Below, piece by piece: positions 1-14,000 of a stretch of 64,000 nt of DNA; positions within the stretch are counted from its first letter, which is position 1, and each line of letters opens with the position of its first letter. Source of the stretch: Lamellibrachia satsuma (lineage: Eukaryota; Annelida; Polychaeta; Sabellida; Siboglinidae); contig BSQZ01000018.1 of NCBI GenBank assembly GCA_033239005.1, forward strand, positions 593,001-657,000, written 5' to 3'. The notes beneath the pieces are model-generated. The model saw only the letters and a list, made by a program, of their open reading frames with translations, was not told the DNA's origin and made no database searches. The translations under genes and the position numbers were made by a program.

Positions 1-985
1 TGTCTTAGTGGGTCTGTCATTTGCTGTGAATTAAAAAAAAATTGTTAGATCAATTTTCAATGTAGGCGCAAGAACGTTATAATGGTCATCTATTGGAAAA
101 GTGACTGTAGTCCGTGCCCAACTTAGCTGTATACTAGAAGTGGCTTATAGCTGACCCTCCTCAACTGATTTAGCCCATAGCGAATCAGGTTATGTTGATG
201 TTAAAATTTGTAGTGTGTGAATAGTTTAAGAAAATATAACTTTTAATAAAAGGGTGTGTACGCTTGTTAAAATCATCAAAAGAATTTACTTTGATTGCTA
301 GATGTGGTAACTTGTGAAACTGTGAATAGCCTTTTCTAATTTTTGCCCTTTTTCAGAAATTTTTTACTGGATCTGGTCAAAAATAATGTCATAGTTTGTT
401 TAATCATTCCATAAAAGCTGTATAACACATTTCGATAAACAAGTTATCATGTTGTATTGGATACTACGTAGGTTTGATTTTTCATGAAATGGTTTTAAAA
501 TGATATGGGCAAAAATTTTATTTGAAGAAGGACCTTTAAAATGTTGTAATCAGATTTTCACAGAAACTTCAATAACTGTCCAGATTTATTGTAACATTCA
601 GCCCAAAAACACATTTCCTTTAACCTGCAATGTTACCAAGCGTTCTCACCAACCCAGAGACCCATAAAGATGCCAGTAGCAGACCCTAAGACGTCACATA
701 ACATACCTGCACCTGTTAGTCAGAAACGTTGGCGCAGTCAACATTTTTGTGGCAGCTTCTTTTTGTTTTGCAATAAATACTGTGGCTGTGTAACTAGGGC
801 CAGATGAAGTGCAGTGTTTTGGGTCTATGGTGGACCAGGTAGTCATGGCTATACAACCCAAATGGCCGCACAGACTTGTACCAAGGTCATGCTCTTGGTT
901 GATATCTCATGTGTCCCATCAGGTGCATAGTGTCTCATATTTATCTGCCAAACATTTTTAGAAAGTTAATGTTTAAAAATTATAA
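1..985. other. no recognisable feature (pard3 intron 2)
   Basis: AT-rich unique sequence; no exon, repeat or motif I can support. 1033-1402 and 2571-2893 are likewise featureless. Confidence 0.6.
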
Positions 986-1032
986 TAAAAAGGTTAAAGT
1001 CCTTAGGACTGCTCAAAGCACTTAACACTTTG
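986..1032 (-). mobile_element. SINE tail fragment
   Basis: AAAAAGGTTAAAGTCCTTAG followed by GACTGCTCAAAGCACTTAAC matches the tail of the family. Confidence 0.45.
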
Positions 1033-1402
1033 CGATACATGGTGATAATATAAAAGCTAGTTTCTTTGAAATGGCAAAATATTCATTAGTCTCTACAAAT
1101 TAAGAAAGAGAAATCGTAACTATTAATTAAAAATGGTATATCCATAAAATAAAAAAGGCCCAACATTTTTATCGTTTCTTAACCGTAAACATGTTGTCTG
1201 TTCAAAGAAAGTATGCCAAAATATGTAGCTCAAATATTATAAACTGTATAATATGTACATTATGTGTGTTAGAAGTTAGTGTAATAGACTCATGTCCAAC
1301 CAACCACGGGGTGCAAATCAAAATGGACTGAAACTGAATAAGATTGATGTAAGTGATCAAGGCTCTGATAAGACATTGTAAGATGTAGAACAGGTCAATA
1401 CT

Positions 1403-1445
1403 GTACATGTATCATAGTACATGTATCATTGTACATGTATCATTG
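1403..1445 (+). repeat. 14-bp tandem repeat, 3 copies
   Basis: Units of GTACATGTATCATT, just before the 25-bp array. Confidence 0.85.
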
Positions 1446-1481
1446 CACAGCCGCTGCCACAACTGCTGCTGCAGCATCCTC

Positions 1482-2570
1482 CAACCCCCGCTACTGTAGC
1501 TTTCACCAACCCCCGCTACTGTAGCTTCCACCAACCCCCACTACTGTAGCTTCCACCAACCCCCGCTACTGTAGCTTTCACCAACCCCCGCTACTGTAGC
1601 TTCCACCAACCCCGCTACTGTAGCTTTCACCAACCCCCGCTACTGTAGCTTTCACCAACCCCCACTACTGTAGCTTCCACCAACCCCCACTACTGTAGCT
1701 GCCACCAACCCCCACTACTGTAGCTTCCACCAACCCCCACTACTGTAGCTGCCACCAACCCCCACTACTGTAGCTTCCACCAACCCCCTCTACTGTAGCT
1801 TTCACCAACCCCCTCTACTGTAGCTTTCACCAACCCCCTCTACTGTAGCTTTCACCAACCCCCTCTACTGTAGCTGCCACCAACCCCTGCTACTGTAGCT
1901 GCCACCAACCCCCGCTACTGTAGCTTCCACCAACCCCCGCTACTGTATCTTCCACCAATCTCCGCTACAGTAGCTGCCACCAACCCCCTCTACTGTAGCT
2001 TTCACCAACCCCCTCTACTGTAGCTGCCACCAACCCCTGCTACTATAGCTTGCACCAACCCCTGCTACTGTAGCTTCCACCAAACCCCGCTACTGTAGCT
2101 TCCACCAACCCCCTCTACTGTAGCTGCCACCAACCCTGCTACTGTAGCTTCCTCCAACCCCTGCTACAGTAGCTTCTATCAACCCCTGCTACTGTAGCCA
2201 CCACCAAACCCCGCTACTGTAGCTGCCACCAACCCCTACTGTAGCTTCAATCAACCCCTGCTACTGTAGCTGCCACCAACCCCCGCTACTGTAGCTGCCA
2301 CCAACCCCCGCTACTGTAGCTGCCACCAACCCCCGCTACTGTAGCTGCCACCAACCCCCGCTACTGTAGCTGCCACCAACCCCCGCTACTGTAGCTGCCA
2401 CCAACCCCCGCTACTGTAGCTGCCACCAACCCCCGCTACTGTAGCTGCCACCAACCCCCGCTACTGTAGCTGCCACCAACCCCCACTACTGTAGCTGCCA
2501 CCAACCCCTGCTACTGTAGCTGCCACCAACCCCCGCTACTGTAGCTTCCACCAACCCCTACTGTAGCTTC
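1482..2570 (+). repeat. 25-bp minisatellite, about 44 copies
   Basis: Units of CAACCCCCGCTACTGTAGCT plus five bases (TTCAC, TCCAC or GCCAC). Variants form blocks: CCCTC in the middle and a homogeneous GCCAC block at 2270-2470. CTACTGTAG is itself nearly palindromic. Confidence 0.95.
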
Positions 2571-2893
2571 TATGGTAGTTACAGGTGTACCATCATTTCA
2601 TGTTTTTTATTCCATACAAGTTGTGTGCCTCACTGGCTGATGGGAGCTGAAGGCTTCATGCAGGCAGATAATTATATGGGTTTCTCACCTGCTGATTCCC
2701 TGAGCCAACCCATCTTCCCCCTGGCGATTCCCTAAGATTCCTGTGTCACTCTGACGTATTCCCTGTAGTCTTACTATCCCTGACAGGCTGTGAATTTAGT
2801 GCGATTCCATGATTCCAAGAATCCGAGATTTTGGCTCAGAAGCATGGAATTGTTTGACTTATGCAATTCTGTGAAAATCCTCACTAAAGAAAA

Positions 2894-3637
2894 GCTTCTG
2901 TCTGTGTGGATCATCTTCTGTCTGTGTGGATCATATTCTGTCTGTGTGGATCATCGTCTGTCTGTGTTGATCATCTTCTGTCTGTGTGGATCATCTTCTG
3001 TCTGTGTGGATCATCTTCTGTCTGCGTGGATCATCTTCTGTCTGCGTGGATCATCTTCTGTCAGTGTGGATCATCTTCTGTCTGTGTGGATCATCTTCTG
3101 TCTGTGTGGATCATCTTCTGTCTGTGTGGATCATCTTCTATCTGTGTGGATCATCTTCTGTCTGCGTGGATCATCTTCTGTCAGTGTGGATCATCTTCTG
3201 TCTGTGTGGATCATCTTCTGTCTGTGTGGATCATCTTCTGTCTGTGTGGATCATCTTCTGTCTGTGTGGATTATCTTCTGTCTGTGTGGATCATCTTCTG
3301 TCTGTGTGGATCATCTTCTGTCTGCGTGGATCATCTTCTGTCTGCATGGATCATCTTCTGTCAGTGTGGATCATCTTCTGTCTGTGTGGATCATCTTCTG
3401 TCTGTGTGGATCATCTTCTGTCTGTGTGGATTATCTTCTGTCTGTGTGGATCATCTTCTGTCTGCGTGGATCATCTTCTGTCAGTGTGGATCATCTTCTG
3501 TCTGTGTGGATCATCTTCTGTCTGTGTGGATCATCTTCTGTCTGTGTGGATCATCTTCTGTCTGCGTGGATCATCTTCTGTCAGTGTGGATCATCTTCTG
3601 TCTGTGTGGATCATTGTCTGTCTCTGTGGATCATCTT
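2894..3637 (+). repeat. 20-bp minisatellite, about 37 copies
   Basis: Unit CTTCTGTCTGTGTGGATCAT. All three plus frames stay open because the unit has no stop in any phase, so ORFs of 227-290 codons here are artefacts. Higher-order periodicity is visible from recurrent CAGTGTGG and TGCGTGG variants. Confidence 0.95.
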
Positions 3638-3887
3638 CCGCAGAAGAAGCGTCATGCAGTGAGCCTTGAAGAATGGCAGCAACTGACAACAATGGTCAGC
3701 CATCTGAGTAGGCTGAATGTGGGCTGACTAGGGAAAGTGGACTGTGAGTAGCCGGCCCTTCCTCAGGGTTTTGAAAAGGGGGGTTTGGGTGAACATAATC
3801 AGCCAGGATTTTGGGGATTACAGTTAAAACAACTTCTCTCAAAATGGGGGGGTTTGTTCAAACCACCTGAATCCATTCTGTGGACAG

Positions 3888-4582
3888 GCATGAGTCGGGA
3901 AAGTGGACCGAGTAGGGAAAGAGGACTGGGTAGGGATAGTGGACCGAGTGGGGAAAGTGGAACGAGTAGAGAAATAGGAGCGAGTAGGGAGAGTAGACCC
4001 GGTAGAGAAAGTTGGCCAAGTAGGGAAAATGAACCCAGTAGGGATAGTAGACCTAGTATGGATAGTGGACTGAATGGGGAAAGTGGTCCGAGTAGGGAAA
4101 GTGGACCCAGTAGGGATAGCGGACCTAGTAGGGAAAGTGGACAGAGTAGGGAAAGTGGGCCTAGTAGAGAAAGTGGTCTGAGTAGGGAAAGTGAGCCAAG
4201 TATGGAAAGTGAACCCAGTAGGGATATTGGACCTAGTAGGGATAGTGGACTGAGTAGGGAAAGTGGACTGAGTAGGGAAAGTGGGCCGAGTAGGGAAAGT
4301 GGGCCGAGTAGGGAAAGTGGGCCAAGTAGGGATAGTGGAACCTAGTAGGGATAGTGGACCTAGTAGGGAAAGTGAACCTAGTAGGGAAAGTGAACCTAGT
4401 AGGGAAAGTGAACCCAGTAGGGATAGTGGACCTAGTAGGGATAGTGTACTAAGTAGGGAAAGTGGACCGAGTAGGGATAGTGGACCGAGTAGGGAAAGTG
4501 AACCTAGTAGGGAAAGTGAACCCAGTAAGGATAGTGGACCTAGTAGGGATAGTGTACTAAGTGGGGAAAGTGGACCTAGCAG
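3888..4582 (+). repeat. 18-bp minisatellite, about 38 copies
   Basis: Unit AGTAGGGAAAGTGGACCG with A/T and G/C variants. It translates as repeated PSRESG or PSRDSG on plus and is also open on minus; no start context, splice or family evidence of a gene. Confidence 0.95.
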
Positions 4583-5821
4583 AATGAGAAAATAAATAGT
4601 GGTGTGAGTCGCAAAGTCCACAGATATGACCTGTCACCTTGTAAATACCTACACAGAACACATGGTATGAACAGCTGGGAAGTTAACCCCCACATTCTGA
4701 TGTTAACCCTTTCACCCCGTAGTTGTACATGCCAGGTACATCTGTCAGCCAGACTGAGCAGGTGATACCTACAGCATTCTCTGCACGCATCCACATGTTT
4801 ATAATCCCGTCAGACGAGGTCAGCCCGCCAAAGTCAATATCGCTTCCTCGTACTGTTACGCAGTAATGACACAATTCCTATTCAGGGCAGCATCCGGTCC
4901 TTGCCAGAGCTCAAGGCTATCTCTGTTTGTCTTGAGATAGCCCCCTCGAGCAGTTGAGTGTTAACTCTACCTTCCTAGAGCGTTTTTCAACCCAGCTGTT
5001 GTCAATATACAAGAGCTATCAACTCACAAACTTAGTTAATTCTACTGTACTGTATGCCAAGTACTGGCTCTCAGTGGACACACTAAACACATACTCTAGA
5101 CTGCAACTCACGTGTGCAAGCAACCTGTCCAGGTTTTAATTACTTAATGGATAATTATAATTCCATTGCATTGCTCTTGGTTGTACTAAGAACTGGTTGT
5201 ATAAATGACTACACCAAATACAAATATTTTTGGCGTATCCACCTTGAATTCATGTGGACCCCCAGCCTAGTCCCTGACCCTAAGTCATGTTCAACCTGTG
5301 CTGTTGTGTGCTCTACTTTGGAAGAAAAACATTGTCTAGGATTCTTATACATCCATATCAGATTGGGCAAACAAGAAACATGCCAGCAAAAGTGGTTAGG
5401 TCAGCCAAGCGTGACCATGACTATCAGAGCACATCAATAAAATATGTAGATTTAATCTGTATTCAATACATCACATTCCTGGCAAGTGCAAGACATTGCC
5501 AATTACCAAACTGTGGCCAACAGAGATACAGCACTTAAAGAATATTTGCATCTTCCATGTGCATACAATTTGACATGAGTAACATTTTACGAAATTGATG
5601 TTTTTAAAACTAAAATGCTATTGTATTTTAATTAAGTGCACTGTTTTATGTAAGAAGCATCATTATTGCTGGACTTGTAAGTAAACAGCGAATAACATTT
5701 TCCTAAAACATATTTATGTTTCTCACTTACTTCTAACATATCAAAGACCATAGTTGTGTTCTAATGAAAATTTCATTCTTTTGCTAATATTCACAAATTT
5801 TGGTAAACAGTGTTGCTCAAA
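4583..5821. other. no recognisable feature (pard3 intron 2)
   Basis: Unique sequence between two arrays. Short ORFs (60-108 codons) overlap in several frames without motifs. 6279-6744 and 7271-7850 are also featureless. Confidence 0.55.
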
Positions 5822-6278
5822 ATCTATAACATAACTATATGTTGTCAATGTTTATAACATAAATATATGTTGTCAATGTTTATAACATAAATATATGTTG
5901 TCAATGTTTATAACATAAATATATGTTGTCAATGTTTATAACATAACTATATGTTGTCAATGTTTATAACATAACTATATGTTGTCAATGTTTATAACAT
6001 AAATATATGTTGTCAATGTTTATAACATAACTATATGTTGTCAATGTCTATAACATAACTATATGTTGTCAATGTTTATAACATAACTATATGTTGTCAA
6101 TGTTTATAACATAACTATATGTTGTCAATGTCTATAACATAACTATATGTTGTCAATGTTTATAACATAACTATATGTTGTCAATGTTTATAACATAACT
6201 ATATTTTGTCAATGTTTATAACATAACTATAATTATGTTGTCAATGTTTATAACATAACTACATGTTGTCAATGTTTC
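5822..6278 (+). repeat. 28-bp minisatellite, about 16 copies
   Basis: AT-rich units containing ATATGTTGTCAATG and TATAACATAA. Confidence 0.95.
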
Positions 6279-6744
6279 TGACCCTTTTAGTTCATCTACC
6301 AGATATTTATTTACCTGTGGAATGTTCAGGTCAGACTAACCAACCAGTGGTGGGTCACTTGGCTACATTGTGTGTAATATAAAACTAGTTATGATGCAAT
6401 AGCTCCAATCCAAATCATCAAATGTGGTCATAATTACAAGGTTGTCTATATGCTCTGTTTAGAGGGGTTCAGTATCAGTAGTAACATTTCAGGAACTTAG
6501 AAAGAACGTTAATATTTCTGAGACTGTCTTAATAGCAGTGTGGCTGCTAGGCAGTGTTCCATTACAATGAAAGAAATATGTACACACAGATGCTACATAG
6601 TGTTTATAAAATCATTGTGGTTTATTATTGTGGTGCGATAGTTGTGTACAGTACAACTTAAAGCTGTAATTAATCATTATTATTGATCATTAATGTCATG
6701 GTGTGACTGGAATGTTAGATAATATTTATGAATAGTAAGTTCTT

Positions 6745-7005
6745 ACACCGTGTGATATCCAGTCCCAGGGACCACTCAAAACACATTACAAACATTTTAC
6801 CTCCTGGCAGACCTGTTCATTCCAACACCAATTTCTCTGGGAAGCATTAAGCCATGCTGCAATTAGTGCACAAAAACCTTTTTATTTCACATATGTCCAC
6901 CAGTTGTCTACAGCCAGGCACTCATGTGTAATGCTAATGGAACTGGCGCAACACTGGAGAGAAAAAATGTCCAAGTTTCAAGACGGCAGCAACTGGATTC
7001 ATTGC
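6745..7005 (-). mobile_element. SINE copy, minus orientation
   Basis: Shares ATATCCAGTCCCAGGGACCA, CTGGCAGACCTGTTCATTCC and AGCCATGCTGCAATTA with the other family members; diverged and lacking a clear pol III head. Confidence 0.7.
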
Positions 7006-7197
7006 AACCATTCCTAACACTACAGCAAACCATGTCATCATAACTGTGTCACCTGCATTGCATCAAAGTGATTTTTATAGAGTTTATTGTTATTATTATT
7101 ATTATTATTAGTGTTAGTCTGGGTTTTGTTCCTACAACTAAGTTTAACCTGGCACGTTTTCTCTGTAGGTGCACCCAAAAATTCCCATTCACTTTAA

Positions 7198-7270
7198 AAT
7201 CAACTGAAACTAAAGTGCTTTGAGCAGTCCTATGGCAGACTGGTTACCATGTTATATAAGACCTTTACCT
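7198..7270 (+). mobile_element. SINE tail fragment
   Basis: Contains AAAGTGCTTTGAGCAGTCCT and, further on, GTTATATAAGACCTTTACCT, matching the plus-strand SINE tail at 47.3 kb. Confidence 0.5.
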
Positions 7271-7550
7271 TCCACAAGAGTTTTTATTTCAAAATTCCAC
7301 CTTAAAGCTCGGTGGTTCCTCATTCTAATGATGACTTTTGCACGTCCTGTTCACATGGTGCTTAATGATTCTGGTCTGGTCTGAACTCCCATTACTGAAG
7401 ATTTAGGCACTATAGAACTAGAAGTGTTATTATTAATATTGGCAAAAAATACACATCTTCCAAACTTGGTAGTTTGTAGAAAGTAATTTGTATATATTAC
7501 ATACAATTGTTTGCAATGTTGTGCATATTTTTGATGATTGTTCCAAGTTA

Positions 7551-8087
<537 letters not shown>

Positions 8088-8524
8088 TTAGTTGTTTTTA
8101 TGTTTTTCAGCAGCCGAAACTAAAAAATTGACTGAAATATGAGAAAAAGTTTAATGTAAACATTTAAGTTGCTACCTTTCCTGATTAACTTCCTGGTCCT
8201 GTTACAACCTTTTCTGTCTTCACTATGGAAATGACACGTCAATTACAAAAATCAGAATTAAAAGGTAATTGTTGTTATTATACAAAGTTCTTAATACGAT
8301 GTCTAATTTTAATTTTTAAGTAAAGATAAAATGTAAAAGTTACAGAATAAATATATATATCATGTTTGTTTGGTTAATTAAGTTTGAGTACTATGCCAAT
8401 AATTCTTACTTGTTAAATGCACACATTCTTTTTTCCCAAACTGACATAGATCTTTATTACTTGCATGACACAGTTTCGTGTAGCATAAATCAGTGGAAGA
8501 AGGTTAAATTCGTGTATAGCCCCC

Positions 8525-8665
8525 TATGTGGTCCTTAGGACTGCTCAAAACAACATTCCTTTCACGTATAATACCACCATTCATTTTCACAGCAGACTGA
8601 ACTGGGGAAACATGGAGTGACTGAAAGTGACATCGTCTAACAGTAGTAGGAGGATTCACACCCTG
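8525..8665 (-). mobile_element. diverged SINE fragment
   Basis: GTCCTTAGGACTGCTCAAAA, then a diverged body ending in AGTAGGAGGATTCACAC, which resembles the AGCAAGAGGATTCAACAC end of the full copy. Confidence 0.4.
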
Positions 8666-9174
8666 ATCACCTCAATTGCAAAGACCTTGTTACTCATATA
8701 TAGTTTTATTAAATTGTTTGTTTTCAGGACAACTAAATAAGAAGACTACAAGTGCACTAAGGTCACGCTATATATATGAGACAGCAAATGACTTCCTAGA
8801 AAGTGGGACCACACAGTTTCTTAGGAACTGATGACTATCAGGAAGAAAGTGGCACCCGGACATTGCTGGGGAAGGGGGGGTCATTTTACAGGACACAACT
8901 AAGGGAGGTCACAGCCAGGTTATGACCATTAATTCTATTTTCAGATATCATCTGAATATCTACATGAATCACAGTGGTGCCTTCCTGGTGAAATATACTC
9001 AGTGCAGTGACTTGTCTCTACTGAGTAAGTGACCTGGCCAAGATCCAATGCACTTATAAATGTTATGGCAATAAAAGTGATATGGCAGTTTGCTACTTGG
9101 TGACAATTTTGAAAATCCTAACTACATGCTAACTACATGTAAGTTCCAAAAAGCATGCATAACAATTGTGCAAG

Positions 9175-9275
9175 GTGCAAATACACATCCGCACACCACT
9201 ACACACGTATGCACACACGCACACACGCATGCACACACGCACGCACGCACACACACACACACACAGACACACATG
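9175..9275. repeat. (CA)n-rich microsatellite
   Basis: Alternating ACAC, ACGC and GCAC tracts. Confidence 0.9.
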
Positions 9276-9295
9276 CGCATGGGGATTGAGTTACT

Positions 9296-9436
9296 GATAA
9301 CCCTGTGTCTTACTAACTAATATGATAACCCTGTGTCTTACTAACTCATATGATAACACTGTGTCTTACTAACCCATATGATAACACTGTGTCTTACTAA
9401 CTCATATGATAACATTATGTCTTACTAACTCATTAA
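9296..9436 (+). repeat. 28-bp tandem repeat, 5 copies
   Basis: Units contain GATAACCCTGTGTCTTACTA followed by ACTCATAT. Confidence 0.9.
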
Positions 9437-9955
9437 AATTCTTCAGCTGCTTCAAATAGTATACTCTGGTTATATCTTTCTCTGTGCTTGCAAGACGTGG
9501 ACTCTAATAGCTAGGCATAAAAAAGAATACAGTCAATGGAGATGCTAACATCTTGCATATCACAAGGTATACTGGCCTGGCAAACCCATACTCCAAGACA
9601 AGAGGCAAGAGAACAAGAAGCAGGCAGAGAAAGAACTGTCAGATCACCAGAGGAGGTATCCCAACGAGTGTTCATGATTATGGGTTAGGTGTGGGTGATC
9701 ATGTGAAGTTAGTGCTTCACTCTAGTTATTCCATTCAAGTCCATGAGAAACTACCGGGCAGTGAACTGTCACAGGGCAGGCGCCACAATAAAAGAAGGTG
9801 TGTCAACTAACATAGTCACAAATGTACATAGATAACCATCACACTCCAGTGAACTGTCACAGTGCAGGTGACATAGGCTACACCAACTGTGACATGATGA
9901 CTAGATTGTGGATATTGGAGATTCTCTGGTAGCGCATGTACCCCTTTGGCTGAAA

Positions 9956-10437
9956 GACTTGTGGTGGGGTTAGGGTTGTAGACTTGTGGTGGGGTTAGGG
10001 TTGTAGACTTTTGGTGGGGTTAGGGTTGTAGACTTGTGGTAGGGTAAGGGTTGTAGACTTGTGGTGGAGTTAGGGTTGTAGACTTGTGGTGGGATAAGGG
10101 TTGTAGACTTGTGGTGGGGTTAGGGTTGCAGACTTGTGGTAGGGTTAGGGTTGTAGACTTGTGGTGGGGTAAGGGTTGTAGACTTGTGGTTGGGTTAGGG
10201 TTGCAGACTTGTGGTGGGGTTAGGGTTGCAGACTTGTGGTAGGGTTAGGGTTGTAGACTTGTGGTGGGGTAAGGGTTGTAGACTTGTGGTTGGGTTAGGG
10301 TTGCAGACTTGTGGTGGGGTTAGGGTTGCAGACTTGTGGTGGGGTAAGGGTTGTAGACTTGTGGTGGGGTAAGGGTTGTAGACTTGTGGTGGGGTAAGGA
10401 TTGTAGACTTGTGGTGGGGTTAGGGTTGCAGACTTTT
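9956..10437 (+). repeat. 25-bp G-rich minisatellite with TTAGGG core, about 19 copies
   Basis: Units read GACTTGTGGTGGGGTTAGGG plus TTGTA or TTGCA. Each carries GGGG and GGG runs separated by TTA, so G-quadruplex formation is plausible. The TTAGGG phase recurs once per 25 bp, not as a telomeric hexamer array. Confidence 0.95.
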
Positions 10438-10764
10438 CAATGAACCGCAATTCTTAAATATAATTTGACTGTGATCTGTTTATGAATATCGACCTTGCCA
10501 TTCAGCAGGGGCCACCTAGCAGGCGGACCAGAGTGGACCGGATTGTATAGATAATATTAGATATCATATAGAGAAGCTGTGTAGCTATAATCACTAGTGA
10601 TTACAAAAATGTAAACGACAAAACAAACATGTATATTTCAATACAACATACACAACATGGAGTAATACATAACTGAAATAGGAAGGACACCATTATCCCA
10701 GTCCACATCCAACATGCAATATGTAAACATGTGATTCGATTCGAATAATTAAAATTTTAAACTA

Positions 10765-11040
10765 AAAAGGTAAAGGTGCGTTCTTATATAGACGGGTGTC
10801 CAGTCCTTGAGACTGCTCAAGGCACCTTACACTTCACCCCCTGGCATACCTGTCCATTCCAATGTCATCTTGACATCTCTGGGAAGCATTCAGCCATGCT
10901 GCAATTACTGCGCGATGACTATTTGTTCATATATTCACCTCTGTCTGTAGCCAGGTATTCAATTATACAACTGAGTGAACTGTGGCACCATGGGATGAAC
11001 AAAATTGCCAAAGCTTTGAAACGGCAGCAAGAGGATTAAA
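10765..11040 (-). mobile_element. SINE copy, minus orientation
   Basis: Begins AAAAAGGTAAAGGTGCGTTC, then TCCAGTCCTTGAGACTGCTC, ACTTCACCCCCTGGCATACC and AGCCATGCTGCAATTACTGC; ends near AACGGCAGCAAGAGGATT. Confidence 0.75.
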
Positions 11041-14000
11041 CAAATTCAGGAACAGGAATATTATTATAAAGACTGGAAAAGGCAGATGAGAACAGCACAT
11101 AGTGGGTGAAAATAAATCATTATACAGAGGACCCTACACTGCAAGGATTAAGGGGAATATGTTGTGACAGAGTTAGCAAGTTTAAGACACAAACAAAGTT
11201 TGTGAACTCAAATGTAGCTAATGTAGCTAATGTAGCTATGTACCTTGTTATTTGTAACTGTATCTCACAAATACACAGAAACTGTAATAAATTAACATCT
11301 CCCAGTCTGATAGCCATGAATAAAAACTATGAGACTCATCAACTGGCTTGGCTAAACAAACCAACTGTCTTGTTACATTCCAAACATGTTTCTACATCTA
11401 AATGCAAATCTGTATTATGATTAACTTGCCTCGGAGAAAGCCTATTGCCAGGCATACAGTTGCAACAAATGTTGCGAATTGCACATTTGTGTGACTGGGT
11501 CAGCACACATTACACAACATTTGTTGCCCCGAATCAATTTTCGAAGTGGTTCAATAAGGGTTTCAGACCAGAGTATATAGCACTGATCCATCTTAAGTCG
11601 AACAAAAGTTTAGTAATATACGCTTAGCATTACACATGTCAACAAGATCATGGGAGGACAAAATATAATACTGCGAAAGAAACTTGAGCGTGTGGATGTG
11701 GAAAAAAGAACAAAGACAAAAACCTAAAAACGATCAGTACCCTGGTATATAATAATGTAACTTTCGACCTGGTAATGCCTAGATCCTCAGAAACCTGAGT
11801 TTAGAGTGAATTCCGGTGTAACAAATAGCTAGGTACTGTAACATGCTGTCAATAACAGAAACATTTTAAAGTCATCTAATATGAATGCATGCATGCATGT
11901 ACACATGTGTGCACGCATTCACAGCCACAGGAAGGTGATGACAGTGAGTAAATGGACACATTTCTCTAGTGCTGTTCCTCACATAGAGGTTTTAACTTTA
12001 AGGTTGATGGTAATACATAATAAGGTGCCTGCTTTTGCTGTAAAATGAGGAAGTTAACATTGCAGGTCCTTCTGGATCAATCAATCCAATTTATTATTTA
12101 GAACCATGAAACCAGATAAAGTTACATGTCTGGTGACCTGGCACTGCACTACTTTCTACACAGTTTATGTGGATATCATACAGTTGTTATATATCTATAC
12201 AGTCCAACAGTACAACTTTGTTAATCTACAGTATCTATACAGTGTTGAAAGAACAACTAATTCCATTGCTACGTTAACGAAGACATCCACATATACATGT
12301 AGTTACAACGCCATACAACAAGAGAGCAAGGAACTGGATCAGCAACACTGACTTCCCTGGAGTGGAGCTGTAGACCACCTCATTATCACAATCTATAAAA
12401 CTCCACCAGACCAACAACAACAACATAACATTATACTCAGACATCATACTCACAGGAGGAGGAAAGTCTTCATCATCGGAACTATCCCCACTATACATCC
12501 TATAAATCCTGTCGTCATAACATCACTGGATCTTGGCCTTATTCATCCGGAGTAATAACAGGGATACAGAGACTCGGAGAACTCAAGGTAGCACTGGCTC
12601 TGTGCACAGTTATGTACTTTCCATAGGCACTCCTCTTGGGCCAGTATAGGGAACTATACTCTTCGGCAGAAATCCTGTCACGCTGACAACTAGATCTCAC
12701 CCAGCTGTTCACAACTAATCATGAACACATAGTTGTGCCACTACACCTGTCTACAGCTCAGGCTAGAGTTAATTCTGTGCTTTCAACCAAAACCTGCATG
12801 GATTAAGTTATCAAATGAGTTTCTTGTTGCTAATCTTGCATTCCCCCAAGTCTGATTTAAGACACACTGGCATGCGGTTGCGTAAGTTTCAATGGATTAC
12901 TGGTCCCATTTATAATGTTGTTCAATGTTATTTTGATACACATTATTCATCACAGCCCAGTTTAGATTAATTGCACACCCTGAAGAATTAAACAATAGAT
13001 AACAGAAGACATTCTCACTGAACCACAACCATGTTAAAAACTGTTCTTATTAAAAAATCCTTCAATGGATTATGAACATTCTAGTTTATTGGAGTGTGAT
13101 TTTTTTTAACTTGGTCATATGACATGCTCGTAGCTACATCAGTCCATTGACTGATAAAACAATGTATCAATATTCAAAAATGGTAAATCGTGGTGTTTTA
13201 ACCTCAAACAGTTATGATGGTTGAGATTACAGAATAAGAGAGATGTATCTATGGTTAATGACACTGGTGACTTTTGGGGTGGTTGGGTGGGTGTGTGGCT
13301 GGGTGGCTGGGTATCAGGAGTACTATTTTAAAAATATCACATTTCATGTACACAAAACTGATTGAATCCTCAACATAAAAATATCTCATAATACCCTAAA
13401 TTGTCTGTAATTAAAAAAAAAATTGACCTACCAAAAAGGCACAAATCAGACACTGGCATACTCCAAAACACATGATGGTACAACATCAGAAAACAGTTTA
13501 CATTGTGTAGGGCAAACAAAGCCAAAAAAAGTTGGACAGATACTTCAGAAAATACAATAGTGTAGGCTTTACACTCACAGGTGTGTGAGGGAGTGAGTGA
13601 GTGAGTCGTCTGGCAGAGAGGCAAACTGCACTGGCATCATGCTGTTTGACTGTTGAGGTGAACATATGTGAACACAGGTGAAGGACTTGCCAGGTTTATG
13701 CACTGCTCAGAATCCCGAAAAAAATCACAATGGAATGTGTCGCAAATGTCCCAGAAATGCCACGAAATAACAGAGATGTCCATGACGGTGTTGTTGTAGT
13801 AAATATCTTAGTAGGCTACATCTGGAAGGTTCCCTAAGGACACATGGCATTAATTCCACCTTAGTACATTTCTCTTCCGAACAGGTAAACATTGGCCAGT
13901 ATTTCCTCACACTGGGTTTCTATCCATACCCCACCCCATCATCCATCCCCCACCCCTACCTCCCACCTCACCCCCTACCTCCCACCCCACCCCATCACAA

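Noticed and set aside
2790..3727. Overlapping long ORFs of 227-290 codons
   Set aside because: Produced in all three frames by the stop-free 20-bp repeat; no unique domain sequence.
3785..4621. Ser/Arg-rich repetitive protein, or its antisense
   Set aside because: Pure 18-bp minisatellite translation, open on both strands; no promoter or splice support.
9553..9690. LINE relic, from KTRGKRTRSRQRKN
   Set aside because: Only a short basic stretch resembles the GKRxRGRPRKNW motif; neighbouring residues do not fit.
9956..10437. Interstitial telomere
   Set aside because: TTAGGG occurs once per 25-bp unit, never as consecutive hexamers.
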